64,000 nt of DNA from Bacillus sp. AFS015802 (GTDB taxonomy: Bacteria > Bacillota > Bacilli > Bacillales > Bacillaceae_B): assembly GCF_002561455.1 (NCBI RefSeq), contig NZ_NTUP01000004.1:161609-225608 (forward strand), written 5' to 3'. A program made the position numbers and the translations under genes. The notes below the pieces were generated by a model that did no database searches, was not told where the DNA came from, and saw only the letters and a program-made list of their open reading frames with translations. This document shows, in pieces, positions 15,712 through 25,230 of the stretch (the first letter of the stretch is position 1; each line of letters begins with the position of its first letter).

Positions 15712-16929
15712 ATGCATGGTAAATTGATTAGATATTTCCGGAGAGCAAAGAAGATGACACAGGAAGATTTGAGTCAGGGGATTTGTTCAGTATCACATTT
15801 AAGCAAAATAGAAAATGGAACAAAGGAAGTAAATGATGAAACACTTACTCTTTTATTTTCTAGATTAGATGTTGATTTTAGTGACCTTAAAACCGACTTA
15901 GCTGAAAATCAAATACTAATCGAGGAGTTAGATCGATTTATCATTTTTCAAGACAAAGAAAGAGCTGAAACTACTTTTGATAATCTTTGTGAGAAAGAAA
16001 AATTATTCTTAAGCTCAACCTTTATACACAGGTTCCTTTTAATTAAATATCGATATTACCTCTTTAATGATAATTTAGTTGAATGTTCCAAGATAAAAGA
16101 GACCCTGGAAGACCATTATAAAATATTAAACTTGTCAGAAATGAAAACATTGGAGTTTTTTAATGGAATATACTATTTAAAGAGTGGCCTCTTAGAGGAT
16201 TCTTTCCGTTTACTTCATAATTGTCTTGAGAGTGAATCCTTACAACAAGAAGATTTATATTATTATCTTGCATTAGTGAGTGGCAAGTTGAATAAATTGG
16301 GATATGCCATTACCTATGCAATAAAAGCATTAGATGTATTCCAAAAAAGCTTTAATACTACAAGAACTTTGCATGTTCATATGTTACTTGGCATTCTATA
16401 TACTCAAATTAATGTTCCCACTGAAGCGTTCTATCACCTGAATACCGTTTTGTTTAAGGCTACGTATTTCAAAAAAGAAGAACTATTGGTTAGTGTGCAT
16501 CATAATTTGGGGCTGCTTTATAAAGGTCAAGAAGAATATAAATTAGCGCTTAGACAATTTACCTTAAGTCAAAAAATTGCTGAGCAAATGGAGATTAATA
16601 GTGTAAGTACTTTATATGAGATAGTGAACATACACCTCCTACAGGATGAAAATGAGAAAGGTCTTTTCTTTATAAATCAGGGACTAAAATACGCAGAAGA
16701 GGCGTCATCAATTGATTATCGGATAAAATTCACCATGCACTCTTTGGTCCTCTCGGGGCAGGAGAAAAAATTGGCAAAATATGTTGAAAAAGTTGCATTG
16801 CCACACTACATAAAGAATGAAAATAATGAGAAAAAAATCTACTGTTATAAACTACTAATAACTCATAATAAGAACATAAATGATAAAAAATTCACTTTTT
16901 ATACTGAAGAATTATTAAAAGTTATTTAA
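15712..16929 (+). CDS. RNPP-family quorum-sensing regulator (XRE HTH plus TPR)
   Basis: The product has 405 residues. Residues ~3-60 are an XRE helix-turn-helix ('LIRYFRRAKKMTQEDLSQGICSVSHLSKIENGTKEVNDETLTLLFSRL'). The rest is helical TPR repeats ('HHNLGLLYKGQEEYKLALRQFTLSQKIAEQ'). Length and plan match NprR and related RNPP proteins, which bind a re-imported peptide in the TPR groove and then activate transcription. The ATG at 15712 is the first in frame after GGGAGGG. Its likely ligand comes from the pro-peptide just upstream. Confidence 0.8.
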   Translation: MHGKLIRYFRRAKKMTQEDLSQGICSVSHLSKIENGTKEVNDETLTLLFSRLDVDFSDLKTDLAENQILIEELDRFIIFQDKERAETTFDNLCEKEKLFLSSTFIHRFLLIKYRYYLFNDNLVECSKIKETLEDHYKILNLSEMKTLEFFNGIYYLKSGLLEDSFRLLHNCLESESLQQEDLYYYLALVSGKLNKLGYAITYAIKALDVFQKSFNTTRTLHVHMLLGILYTQINVPTEAFYHLNTVLFKATYFKKEELLVSVHHNLGLLYKGQEEYKLALRQFTLSQKIAEQMEINSVSTLYEIVNIHLLQDENEKGLFFINQGLKYAEEASSIDYRIKFTMHSLVLSGQEKKLAKYVEKVALPHYIKNENNEKKIYCYKLLITHNKNINDKKFTFYTEELLKVI

Positions 16930-17002
16930 ATCATAATAATTTTCCCAAATTAAGTGGCAGCTACAAGTCCCTGTTTAAAACAAATTCGAGGGAGATGATA
17001 AA

Positions 17003-17455
17003 TTGAAAATTTTCCTGATAGGTGTGATAGTTGCTCTGCTAGTTAGCAGCTCTATTAATTTTCATTATTTGCAGGAGATCGCCAATAATGAAAAAGAATA
17101 TATTTCAGCTTTTGCAACATTGATAGATAATACATTTAAAAGCTCAAGCAATGTTCTGGAAACCACGGGAGAAACTCAACGGAGTCATTTATACAATTTG
17201 CATAAAAACTTAATTCAAATCGATACGCTTTATAAAATTCATCCCAATGATATGTATTATGAATACTTTAAGGAATATGATCGTATGGTTGAAGAATATT
17301 TGAATAATCCATCTTTGCAAATTGATCCTGAACAAATAAGAGAATTAAATAAAGATTTAGGAACCTTAAGAAAACATTACTTTGTAGATTTTGAAATTAA
17401 GGATATTTCCTTACAACAATTTGATAAACATTTACTAGTGATTACCCAAAACTGA
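17003..17455 (+). CDS. Membrane-anchored protein of unknown function
   Basis: A TTG start follows GGGAGATG. The 150-residue product has one N-terminal membrane helix (about residues 2-22) without a lipobox. The rest is charged and helical ('RELNKDLGTLRKHYFVDFEIK'), probably outside the cell. It follows the RNPP regulator and precedes a row of secreted-protein genes on the same strand. No family is recognised. Confidence 0.65.
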   Translation: MKIFLIGVIVALLVSSSINFHYLQEIANNEKEYISAFATLIDNTFKSSSNVLETTGETQRSHLYNLHKNLIQIDTLYKIHPNDMYYEYFKEYDRMVEEYLNNPSLQIDPEQIRELNKDLGTLRKHYFVDFEIKDISLQQFDKHLLVITQN

Positions 17456-17536
17456 CCATTTATCTCCCAATACAAATTCTGGAATTACCCCCTCATAATT
17501 GAGTTGTATTCAAAAATATTTAGGAGGGGATTTAGA

Positions 17537-18814
17537 ATGAGGAGTTTAAAATTTCTACTAGCTTTGGTTTTAATTCTTGTATTGATTCCTGGCTATGCAT
17601 TCGCTGACAATGTGAAAAATGTGTACAAGGGAGTAGCTTTGGTGAATTTGCCTGAAAAAAATCCAAATACTAAAGAATTGGAGATTCCTTCATCGTTGAA
17701 AATTGATCAGTCTGAATTCAATGGTGAAGATCTTTCTATTACAGGGCAAATTCAATATAAAAATGTGACTAAAGATGTGAGAATCTCTGGTACTGCTTTT
17801 CAATCTGGCATCGATTCTAATGATGTTATCTTTAACGTTACAAAAGAAGATGAGGACTTGGAGGTTGTTAAGCTAAAACTCTATAATTCACCTAATAACA
17901 AAGAATTGGTTGCTAATAAGAAATTAGAAGATAAAAAGACTCTCGTTGTCTATTTCTTTGATAAAGATGAACGTGATTTGATTTCCTTTAATATACCAGC
18001 GAGCGATCTGGGATTAGATAACGTAAATGGTAATGATTTTGAATATTCAAATTCCATTACGGATGCATGGGTGTACAAAGTAATGAAAGGTGAAATAGAA
18101 GAGCCTTCATTTACCATGCTTGCAGGAGTAAATAGAGAGGACGTAGGTAATGTTTCAGGAAGCATTACGTATTCAGATCCTTATGGAAATGGTTGTGACG
18201 AGCAACATTCAAAGAATGGAAAAACAAGTATTATCGGCAGTTCTATCATGAGTGATGGCGATTATGTGGACACAAATATAAAAGTTACTTCTCAAGGTAT
18301 TACGTATAATTGCGGACTTGGCGATTATACCTACGTTTCTGGTGCTGAAACTGCCATTTAGTTCGGCAGTTATACTAACCCTGTTCAAGTAGATTTAACG
18401 TTCTCTGGGTCTAGCTATGTAGATTTTGTTAAGAAAACTAAATGGTATGGAAGCTATAATAAGAGACCTTATTATAGTGCAACAGCCGGGCTTTCAGTGG
18501 GTTATGGCCCAATAAGTGCTGGGTCTTCGGTTACGGTTTGGGATAATTATGATGTAAATGCATCTTCATCTTCAGAAAAGACTGTCTATTTTGGTGGAGG
18601 AGATTATTCCAGAAAGGCAAATTTTGATTTTGATAATACTAGATTATATTCAGTAGGTAACTATTACACAACTTCATCTTATATCGGGGTGGCGAGATCT
18701 AGTTCATACAAAACTGTTTCAGCATATTTTAGAGTTCCTGTGTATGGAAATACAGGAGGAACCTTTTATTCAACTAGAACCAGTTCTTTAAGTATTTCTT
18801 ACAGCAACTATTAA
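17537..18814 (+). pseudogene. Secreted protein interrupted by one in-frame TAG
   Basis: ATG at 17537 follows TTAGGAGGGG and opens a signal peptide (MRSLKFLLALVLILVLIPGYAFA). The frame reaches TAG at 18359-18361 after 274 codons. It then continues without any shift for 150 codons to TAA at 18814, with the same Ser/Tyr/Thr-rich, beta-type composition ('GNYYTTSSYIGVARSSSYKTVSAYFRVPVYGN'). So one nonsense change splits a protein of about 424 residues. The second half has no start or ribosome binding site of its own. The function of the intact protein is unknown. Confidence 0.7.
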
Positions 18815-18892
18815 TATTTTAAAGTAGTTGAATGTAAATAGATATTTAATATGAGTCATTTATATAATTAGACGAAGAAGGGAAGAAAAAAT

Positions 18893-19723
18893 ATGAAAAT
18901 GAAGAAATTTCTATCAGTTGCAGCGATTATTGGTTTATCTGGATCCCTAATTTCTGGAGGAGTTTCAGCTGCGGAGACTGGTCCGCAGAAAGCTGATCCA
19001 TTGAATCCTTATGATGATTTCAATTGGAGATATTTTACTACCTCTAATTATATTACTTCTGAATATTTAGATCCAACCAGGTCTTCTCACCTGGGAGTTG
19101 ATGTAGATACGGGATATGACCCTGCCTACGCAGTTAGTTCCGGGAGAGTAAAGTATAGTGGGGTAAGCAGTTCTGCTGGAAACTGGATTGTTCTAGAAAC
19201 AAACAACAACAGCCCAGAATCAGGCAACAGCAATGATTTAATTGCCAGATATCTTCATTTAGATGAAAGATGGGTATCTACAGGCGCTACTGTTAGCCGG
19301 GGGCAGCAAATTGGAATTACGGGTACGACAGGAAATTCTACTGGGACTCACATTCACTTCGATGTCAATGACGGCGGGGTAATGAATGGGAGTGATATGA
19401 CGCGTTATAATACAATAGATCCGGAAATTTTCTGGCCGTATAAGAGCTTTATCTATGGAGATTCTCCATATTTTATTCAAGCAGATACAGAAGAGAGTCT
19501 TCACCAGGACGAGCATGCCAAACACTTGAAATATTTTAATGAGGAAACATCTTTCGCTGATTATGTAATCGATTATGTAGGTGAAGATAACTTCTGGGAC
19601 TGGTTTAATGGATTAACAATCGAAGAAAGAACAATGAAACAGTTCAAAAAAGATTTTAAATTAAATAACAAAAAGATTGAGACAATCAAAGAAAAATTCG
19701 TCCAAAAGAACAAAAATAATTAA
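18893..19723 (+). CDS. Secreted M23-family metallopeptidase
   Basis: The 276-residue product has a signal peptide cleaved after about residue 26 (VSAAETG). The peptidase domain spans about residues 60-180. The zinc ligands are present: H66 and D70 in HLGVD, and H155 in HIHFD, with H122 (YLHL) and H153 as active-site histidines. The LytM/lysostaphin class cuts peptide bridges in peptidoglycan. The C-terminal ~80 residues (from 'TEESLHQDEHAKH') form an extra charged domain. It lies among other secreted-protein genes and could be a cell-wall enzyme or a weapon against neighbours. Confidence 0.85.
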   Translation: MKMKKFLSVAAIIGLSGSLISGGVSAAETGPQKADPLNPYDDFNWRYFTTSNYITSEYLDPTRSSHLGVDVDTGYDPAYAVSSGRVKYSGVSSSAGNWIVLETNNNSPESGNSNDLIARYLHLDERWVSTGATVSRGQQIGITGTTGNSTGTHIHFDVNDGGVMNGSDMTRYNTIDPEIFWPYKSFIYGDSPYFIQADTEESLHQDEHAKHLKYFNEETSFADYVIDYVGEDNFWDWFNGLTIEERTMKQFKKDFKLNNKKIETIKEKFVQKNKNN

Positions 19724-19730
19724 CGGTAAA

Positions 19731-19768
19731 AAAGATAACTCCCTTAATTAATGGAGTTATCTTTTATT
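19731..19768. terminator. Terminator after the M23 gene
   Basis: AAAGATAACTCC/GGAGTTATCTTT arms are followed by TATTTC. The hairpin overlaps the 3' end of the convergent anti-sigma pseudogene. Confidence 0.7.
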
Positions 19769-20446
19769 TCCTCTACGTTGACTGAACCATCTCTCTTGTG
19801 TGTAATAAGCTTAACTTTATCGTCCTCATGATAGGCGATTGTTGCAAAATGCGCCTCCCCTTTACTCCAGAATATAGAAAACGATATGCCTAAGGTGTGA
19901 CTTTTTAATCGTTCAATATCAATATCCCCTGGGGTAAAATAGAATTTCGTTTTGAATTAGGGTCTTCAAAATACTCGTATCTCCAGAAAACAAAAGGGCT
20001 GCCTTCCGGGTTTTGGGCTTCACCTGCTGAAAAATTCTTTCCAAAGGTTTGCATGGCCTAATCTTGCGTCATATTCAGCTTGAATGAAGATTGGAGATCA
20101 TTCACCTTAGAATTGACTTTCTCTTGAGTTGGAGGTAAGAAGCTATCTTCACCATTCTCTTTTTTCGTCCCATCTGGCTTATCTGTATGTTCTTTTGGGG
20201 TTGCGATCAACTTAGAGTCTGTTTCATCTTTCTCAAATAATTCTATCTGATGCATTCCAAATATTAAAAGGTAAATACCTAGGGACAAGAGGGTCAGACC
20301 GCTTATAATGGGCCTTATCTTCATATTCTTTTTTTCAGCAGTTTCTGTTTTTATTCTAGTTAAAATAGCGGCCTTTTTTCTTCAGTAAACACTGGATCTT
20401 CTGAGATGAAATGGTGGAGACGATTCTTAAATTCTTTTTTATTCAT
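19744..20446 (-). pseudogene. Anti-sigma factor, decayed
   Basis: Three pieces join into one protein on the minus strand. It starts at ATG 20446 with 'MNKKEFKNRLHHFISEDPVF', is frameshifted near an A run at about 20375, and continues through a membrane helix ('IISGLTLLSLGIYLLIFGM', about 20315-20250). It meets TAG at 20058, then 'AMQTFGKNFSAGEAQNPEGS' and onward, and is frameshifted again at a short T run near 19950. It ends at TAA 19744. A cytoplasmic segment, one membrane helix and an extracellular part, next to an ECF sigma gene, is the usual anti-sigma layout. The first ATG overlaps the sigma gene's 3' end. Confidence 0.65.
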
Positions 20447-20952
20447 CCTCGAAATGCCCCCCTATTATTTCTTTCAATAATTTTTTTGCGCGAAACAATC
20501 TTGTACGTACGGTTTCAGGTTTTTTATTAATGACTTGGCTTATTTCAGTCAGTTTTAATTCCAATAGTAATGTAATAAGATTACCTCTCTATACTTTATC
20601 GGCAGCTTAAAAACCCTCATTATTAATTCATCATTTGCTTCTCTATTGATCAATTGCTGATCAGGTTTATGCGATGAGTCTTGAAGGTAGAAAAAGTTAT
20701 TCGTTATCAATTGTTTTTTATAATGCCATGAACGCATGTAATCTTTATAGCTATTGAAAAAATCCAGGTTTTTAATTGGGAGCGCCCTTCAAATTCGTCT
20801 AAATGATAATAAATATTAATAAATTCCTCTTGGGTTAAATCTTCACTTATAGCCCAGTCTTTAACATATCCGAATATCAATCTTGTTACGTATTCCCCGT
20901 ATCGTTTCATTATTTCTTCAAACCCTCCAAGGGCGTTTAATTGTTTATCCAA
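20439..20952 (-). pseudogene. ECF sigma factor, decayed by two frame disruptions
   Basis: The minus-strand frame begins at TTG 20952 (after GAGGTG). Region 2 is clear: 'YGEYVTRLIFGYVKDWAISEDLTQEEFINIYYHLDEFEGRSQLKTWIFSIAI'. The frame breaks near 20745 and resumes as 'MRSWHYKKQL'. Region 4 starts 'LPIKYREVILLHYY', breaks again near 20557 (one base lost) and ends 'LTEISQVINKKPETVRTRLF' and onward at 20439. The gene cannot make a full sigma factor. With the anti-sigma pseudogene it is a decaying ECF unit inside the island. Confidence 0.75.
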
Positions 20953-21232
20953 GTTTACCCACCTCACCATTAACTTAATTATACGACGGAATGTAATGGA
21001 AGACCGTTTCATTCTTTGGTAAATGAAATAAATCAAAATATAAAATCATAAAATTCCTACAGATTTTCCCCATTTGAAATAGCTGGTATACAGGGATTTA
21101 TATAGAACGGAGCAGTTTGAAAATAACCAAAATGAATGTTCAATGGATAGTAAGTGATTGGGATTTTCCCAATTATAAACTTTTACAACTGGTGGTAATA
21201 TTTTACTTGTACTAAGTATAAGGAGGAATAAT

Positions 21233-21835
21233 ATGAAAAAGAAAAGGATGTTAAGTGTAGCGGTAACTGGATTGTTTGCCATTTCTTGTTTTACCGGACA
21301 GGCTTCGGCAAAGATTGTAAGTGGGTCGTGGTATAGTCCAGCCGGCTCATACGCTCCAAATTCAGGTAATTATTATACAAATAGTTACAATACTTACAGT
21401 GGATCTTGTGTTGATCAGGTAGATTTACGACTGCACAATATTAAGTACAATTCAAGTGAAGTAACTGCGATTAAAAACTATTATTATGACAGCAGTTACT
21501 ACCATGGCCTTGATGCAACGGATATGAGCGGTAATCTTGACACTAGTACTTCAAGTATGACCACTAATTATCCGAATCCTAAATTTGATACAGATGATGA
21601 TGGCGGGGATGGTAAAGATGAAGAGTCAGAATTCGTTTCTTTAAGTCCTACAAGCATAAATACTTCAACTAGTTATTACTTTTATGTGGATTGGAACAAT
21701 CGAGGTGGAAATGTATCCTGTGCAAGAGACGGTTATATTGAGTTGAATGCACACGAAAGCAGTAAGAGCTTTTACGGGGAATACAATACACAATGGCATG
21801 CCCCACTTGGGACAATTAACTACTACAAACAATAG
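21233..21835 (+). CDS. Secreted protein, unknown
   Basis: The 200-residue product starts after AAGGAGG and has a signal peptide ending in QASA (about residue 26). The mature protein is rich in Ser, Tyr, Asn and Thr, with two cysteines (in 'SGSCVDQVD' and 'NVSCARDGYIE') that could form a disulphide. A 'DTDDDGGDGKDEE' stretch could bind calcium. No family is recognised. It leads a run of secreted or membrane protein genes (21849, 22628, 22950, 23754) with short gaps, so a common transcript is likely. Confidence 0.7.
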   Translation: MKKKRMLSVAVTGLFAISCFTGQASAKIVSGSWYSPAGSYAPNSGNYYTNSYNTYSGSCVDQVDLRLHNIKYNSSEVTAIKNYYYDSSYYHGLDATDMSGNLDTSTSSMTTNYPNPKFDTDDDGGDGKDEESEFVSLSPTSINTSTSYYFYVDWNNRGGNVSCARDGYIELNAHESSKSFYGEYNTQWHAPLGTINYYKQ

Positions 21836-21848
21836 GAGGTAGATCACT

Positions 21849-22571
21849 ATGAAAAAATTCTTTCCGATTGGAATAATAACTGGAGCACTAATTTTGGGAT
21901 TAGCTACATCTTCCTTTGCTTCACCATCTAATAAGTTAGAGATGGAAAATTATAGTCCAAGTAAATTGTCTGATGATAACTCTATTGAATTAAAGATGAA
22001 TAGGGAAAAAGAAAGTAAAGAAATTGAAGCTGATGTAATTGTGAACTCGAAGAATCTTACGTTAAACAGCCTTAAAAAATACCAGAAAAAAATGCCATCG
22101 TATTTTAAAAAATTAAAGTCAGAAGGATATGCCTCGGTGCCTGCAACAATAACTTTTAATGAAACTATTAGCTTTGCTAAGTTTGAAGAAATAATGAATG
22201 ATTCAAAAGTGGACATAAATAGAATATTTGTAAGAACAAAGTCTATGAGTGATGGAAGCCTTGGAGCGCTTACAATAGCAGTAGAGGATAATGTGGTAAA
22301 TTCAGAAAAACTTAAATCTATTTTGAATGGACCAGTTGAGTTAGAAGTTGTAGGTGTTTATGCAGCTGAAGGGTCAATTAAAACGAAGGAAAAAACATTT
22401 GAAACATTAACTGAAAATAATAACATTTTTTTAGTAGATGTTTCTAAGCAAGTTATAGAAAATCAAATTACAAGTTCGAAAGAATTTAAAAATGATAAGA
22501 CGAAGGATAAAAAGCTTCACATTGATGTAAATGTGTATGATATATTTTGGGAGCTTCAACAAGTGAAGTAG
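21849..22571 (+). CDS. Secreted protein, unknown
   Basis: The ATG lies 13 bp after the previous stop with AGGAGG overlapping that stop region, so the two are probably co-transcribed. The 240-residue product has a signal peptide (MKKFFPIGIITGALILGLATSSFA). The mature part alternates strands and helices ('YASVPATITFNETISFAKFEEIMNDSKVDINRIFVRTKS'). This looks a little like the sensory C-terminal domain of sigma-factor regulators, but the match is weak. No catalytic motif is visible. Confidence 0.65.
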   Translation: MKKFFPIGIITGALILGLATSSFASPSNKLEMENYSPSKLSDDNSIELKMNREKESKEIEADVIVNSKNLTLNSLKKYQKKMPSYFKKLKSEGYASVPATITFNETISFAKFEEIMNDSKVDINRIFVRTKSMSDGSLGALTIAVEDNVVNSEKLKSILNGPVELEVVGVYAAEGSIKTKEKTFETLTENNNIFLVDVSKQVIENQITSSKEFKNDKTKDKKLHIDVNVYDIFWELQQVK

Positions 22572-22627
22572 GGAAAAAACAGGGGAGGAGATCCAGCCCA
22601 GGCTTTTAAAAAGAGAGGTTGTCTTGT

Positions 22628-22888
22628 ATGAAATCAAAAATAATCACTTTGTTTCTTCTTCCTGTGATCGGTGTGTATTTTATTTATAAATCCAAAGTAT
22701 TATTGGATAAATTATTACAAGTTGATGGAGTACGAACTTCCCTTTATTTATTTACGTTCGAGTTTACAGATGAATTACTAATTGAAGATATTTCAGTAGC
22801 TGCTTTGTGGTTATCAATCATTGGCAGTGCTCTCATAACTTTTTCTTGCACTTGGTTATTAAAATATTTAAGGGATAATCGTTTTTAA
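22628..22888 (+). CDS. Small membrane protein with two helices
   Basis: ATG at 22628 is preceded by AGAGAGG. The 86-residue product has hydrophobic segments at about residues 3-24 and 57-78. It sits between two secreted-protein genes on the same strand. No family is recognised. A longer form from TTG 22619 is possible but places the start too close to the binding site. Confidence 0.55.
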   Translation: MKSKIITLFLLPVIGVYFIYKSKVLLDKLLQVDGVRTSLYLFTFEFTDELLIEDISVAALWLSIIGSALITFSCTWLLKYLRDNRF

Positions 22889-22949
22889 TACCTGGTTTTC
22901 CTGAATTTCAAAATGAAGAAGAAAAACATTTCTAAAGGAGTGGATAAAG

Positions 22950-23699
22950 ATGCACAAGAAAATTGCCACTATAGCACTAAGTGGGCTCTTGCTGAGTGGA
23001 GTCGGCGGGGTGAATGCATTTGCCGAAGGGACAGGGGATAGTACTAATTTAACAGAAGATATAAAAACGAAACAAGAAATCAAGGATATGAAATTTAAAG
23101 AAGCTGCAGTAGACGAACATATTCGTAAAAAGAAAGAATCCAAAGCTAAAAAAGACGATTCATCTTCTTATATCATTCCAGACGGAGAATATAAGGCTAT
23201 ATCAGTCCCATCTTATGAACAGCAAACCAGTTACTGGTGCGGACCAGCTACTGTAAAACAAATTTTAGGATACATTAATGGTTCATCCTCAAGTCAAAGT
23301 TATTATGCAAGCAAGTTAGGGACTACTCAGGCTGGTACTGATTTTTCACTAGTAGATAATGTGTTGGATCAGCATCAATCAAAAGTTGACTATGTATATG
23401 TCAGTATCGGTGATTACGGCAGATGGTCTGACAGAATAGAATTCGCTGTTGATACTGGCGGTCCTGCAGCATTGGATTTAGAAATCTATCCATCTTATAT
23501 GCCTAAATACACAACTCATATTGCTGGACATATCTTAAATGCTTCTGGCTATGATACTAGATATTCTCCAGCCAAAGTTCGTTTGACGGATCCTTACGAT
23601 CAAGGAAATAGAGGCGTTACACTAGGGAATGTATGGCATCCAATGAGTGGTGTATATGATGCAAACTATGAGCACTTCAGACAAGCTATGATTTATTAA
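22950..23699 (+). CDS. Secreted C39-like cysteine peptidase
   Basis: The 249-residue product has a signal peptide ending near 'VNAFAEG', a charged spacer (residues 30-70) and a C39_2-type papain-fold domain. The catalytic residues are visible: C97 in 'QQTSYWCGPATVKQIL', H194 in 'TTHIAGHILNASGYD' and D214 in 'RLTDPYDQG'. Secreted forms occur as stand-alone proteases in Bacillus, whereas the transporter-fused C39 domains cut leader peptides. The target is unknown. A role in processing exported peptides of the island is possible but not shown. Confidence 0.8.
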   Translation: MHKKIATIALSGLLLSGVGGVNAFAEGTGDSTNLTEDIKTKQEIKDMKFKEAAVDEHIRKKKESKAKKDDSSSYIIPDGEYKAISVPSYEQQTSYWCGPATVKQILGYINGSSSSQSYYASKLGTTQAGTDFSLVDNVLDQHQSKVDYVYVSIGDYGRWSDRIEFAVDTGGPAALDLEIYPSYMPKYTTHIAGHILNASGYDTRYSPAKVRLTDPYDQGNRGVTLGNVWHPMSGVYDANYEHFRQAMIY

Positions 23700-23707
23700 G
23701 ACATATA

Positions 23708-23738
23708 GAGAGCCCAGTCTATTATGATGGGCTCTTTC
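23708..23738 (+). terminator. Terminator after the C39-like gene
   Basis: AGAGCCCA/TGGGCTCT arms with an 11-nt loop are followed by TTCTAAT. The downstream gene's ribosome binding site follows at once. Confidence 0.65.
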
Positions 23739-23753
23739 TAATAGGAGGAAATT

Positions 23754-24974
23754 ATGAGATCTAAAGTAACAGGCATTATTTTAGTAACAGTTATTATGGT
23801 TGCTGCAATCTGGGTATATCAAGATGATAAAAACAAAAAGAAATCAAACTCTGAAAAACCGACCAATATAGTGTCAGCAGTTTCTAACACTGATAGTACT
23901 AAAGAAGAAGATTTAAATGATAATACAAAAAATGATGAAGATGTGGAGTCTAATCAGCAAAAAATGATCAATCTAGTTCAGAAGAATGAGAATCTCAACT
24001 TGAAAATAGAAAGTTATAAAATCTCACATCCAAGCTGCCCTGTAAATTCTTTAATATCCCCTGAATACTTGGATGAAAATAATATTATTTATGTAGATTA
24101 TGGTGATGAAGTAACTTCACTTGTGAAATATTCAATAAAAAATGATAGATGTGAAGTCCTTTATGATACGAAAGTAGGTATTGGCAGTATAACCGGTTTA
24201 GAAGGTAATCTTTATTGGAGTGAATACAATACATCTGAAATAGCCGATGTAGATTGGGTAATTAACAATTTGCCTGTAAATGAACCAAGAAAAGTAGAAG
24301 TAATTAAAAAGGGAAGTTCCAATGATGGAACGCCTCCACCTACGTTAAAAGTAAACAAAGAAAAAAATATCTTAACGTGGATTGAATATGAAAAAAAAGG
24401 AACCAAGTTAACCTCAAGTATCTATAGTTATTCAAATCAAACATCTGAGACAGACGTTTTGATGGAAAGGACATTAAAGGAAGATACCGACACCAGAGAT
24501 GGGAAGTACTTGATTTCACAAACTACTGGAGAGACTGGACAAATTTTTTATGAATCCGTCTATAAAAATAATGAGAAAACGTTTAATTTAGGTATACACT
24601 CAGCTGATACCGAGAAATCTTTTCTAAAACAAAAAGGGATAATTGATTTTTCTTCAAATGCTGACATCCTTGTAACCTCCGGAGAAGGCTATCTGGATAT
24701 AGTAGACTTAAGCCAAGATATAACGTTGACTTATAACAATCAGGACAGACTTACTTTGGATTCGCCTGTATTCATTAATAAGGAGAAAGTAATCTTCAGG
24801 TATGGTATGAATAAGTTATATATGGCAAATATAAAAGAAAAATCCTATTCCCCCATTACTGATTATTACGAGTTACTGTCTAAGCCTAAAAAATTTAATG
24901 ATTTTATTGCCTATGCAACAAGATCCGGTGATAAATCATTCACCTTCCATGTAATTCATGTAAAGCCAAATTAA
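23754..24974 (+). CDS. Membrane-anchored beta-propeller-like protein
   Basis: The 406-residue product follows AGGAGG. It has an N-terminal membrane helix (residues ~3-19), an acidic, Ser/Asn-rich linker to about residue 75, then repeated beta-sheet units ('NIIYVDYGDEVTSLVKYSIKNDRCEVLYDTK', 'KNILTWIEYEKKGTKLTSSIYSYS') like those of TolB/DPP6-type propellers. It is probably outside the cell. No active site was found. It closes the row of secreted-protein genes and is followed by a terminator. Confidence 0.65.
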   Translation: MRSKVTGIILVTVIMVAAIWVYQDDKNKKKSNSEKPTNIVSAVSNTDSTKEEDLNDNTKNDEDVESNQQKMINLVQKNENLNLKIESYKISHPSCPVNSLISPEYLDENNIIYVDYGDEVTSLVKYSIKNDRCEVLYDTKVGIGSITGLEGNLYWSEYNTSEIADVDWVINNLPVNEPRKVEVIKKGSSNDGTPPPTLKVNKEKNILTWIEYEKKGTKLTSSIYSYSNQTSETDVLMERTLKEDTDTRDGKYLISQTTGETGQIFYESVYKNNEKTFNLGIHSADTEKSFLKQKGIIDFSSNADILVTSGEGYLDIVDLSQDITLTYNNQDRLTLDSPVFINKEKVIFRYGMNKLYMANIKEKSYSPITDYYELLSKPKKFNDFIAYATRSGDKSFTFHVIHVKPN

Positions 24975-25006
24975 AATAAAAAATTCCTTGAAAATTAATA
25001 TTAGAA

Positions 25007-25039
25007 AAACATACGAATAGGAGCTTCGTGTGTTTTTTT
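25007..25039 (+). terminator. Rho-independent terminator
   Basis: ACATACGAA/TTCGTGTGT arms are followed by seven T, after the propeller-like gene. Confidence 0.75.
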
Positions 25040-25160
25040 GTCTTTATTCCACCAATAGGTTTTTGCTCTTTTGAACTGAACTGAATGTTATATATAAATT
25101 TAGAACGTATTTAAATCTTTTTAGCCAAAAACTAAAGAACTAAAGAGTTTAGACCAAAGG

Positions 25161-25188
25161 AAAAAGAACCGTCAAGTCTCGACGGTTC
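25161..25188 (-). terminator. Terminator of module B
   Basis: GAACCGTC/GACGGTTC arms are followed on the minus strand by TTTTT. It ends the TPR-MFS operon whose last gene stops at 25231. Confidence 0.8.
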
Positions 25189-25230
25189 ATTAACAACTTA
25201 AATAGGGTACAGGAGTGATTTCATTCTCGC

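Noticed and set aside
7111..20060. Three in-frame TAG codons with open frame beyond (7111, 18359, 20058) suggested TAG recoding.
   Set aside because: Several intact genes here end naturally in TAG, and the anti-sigma case also has frameshifts, so ordinary decay is the simpler reading.
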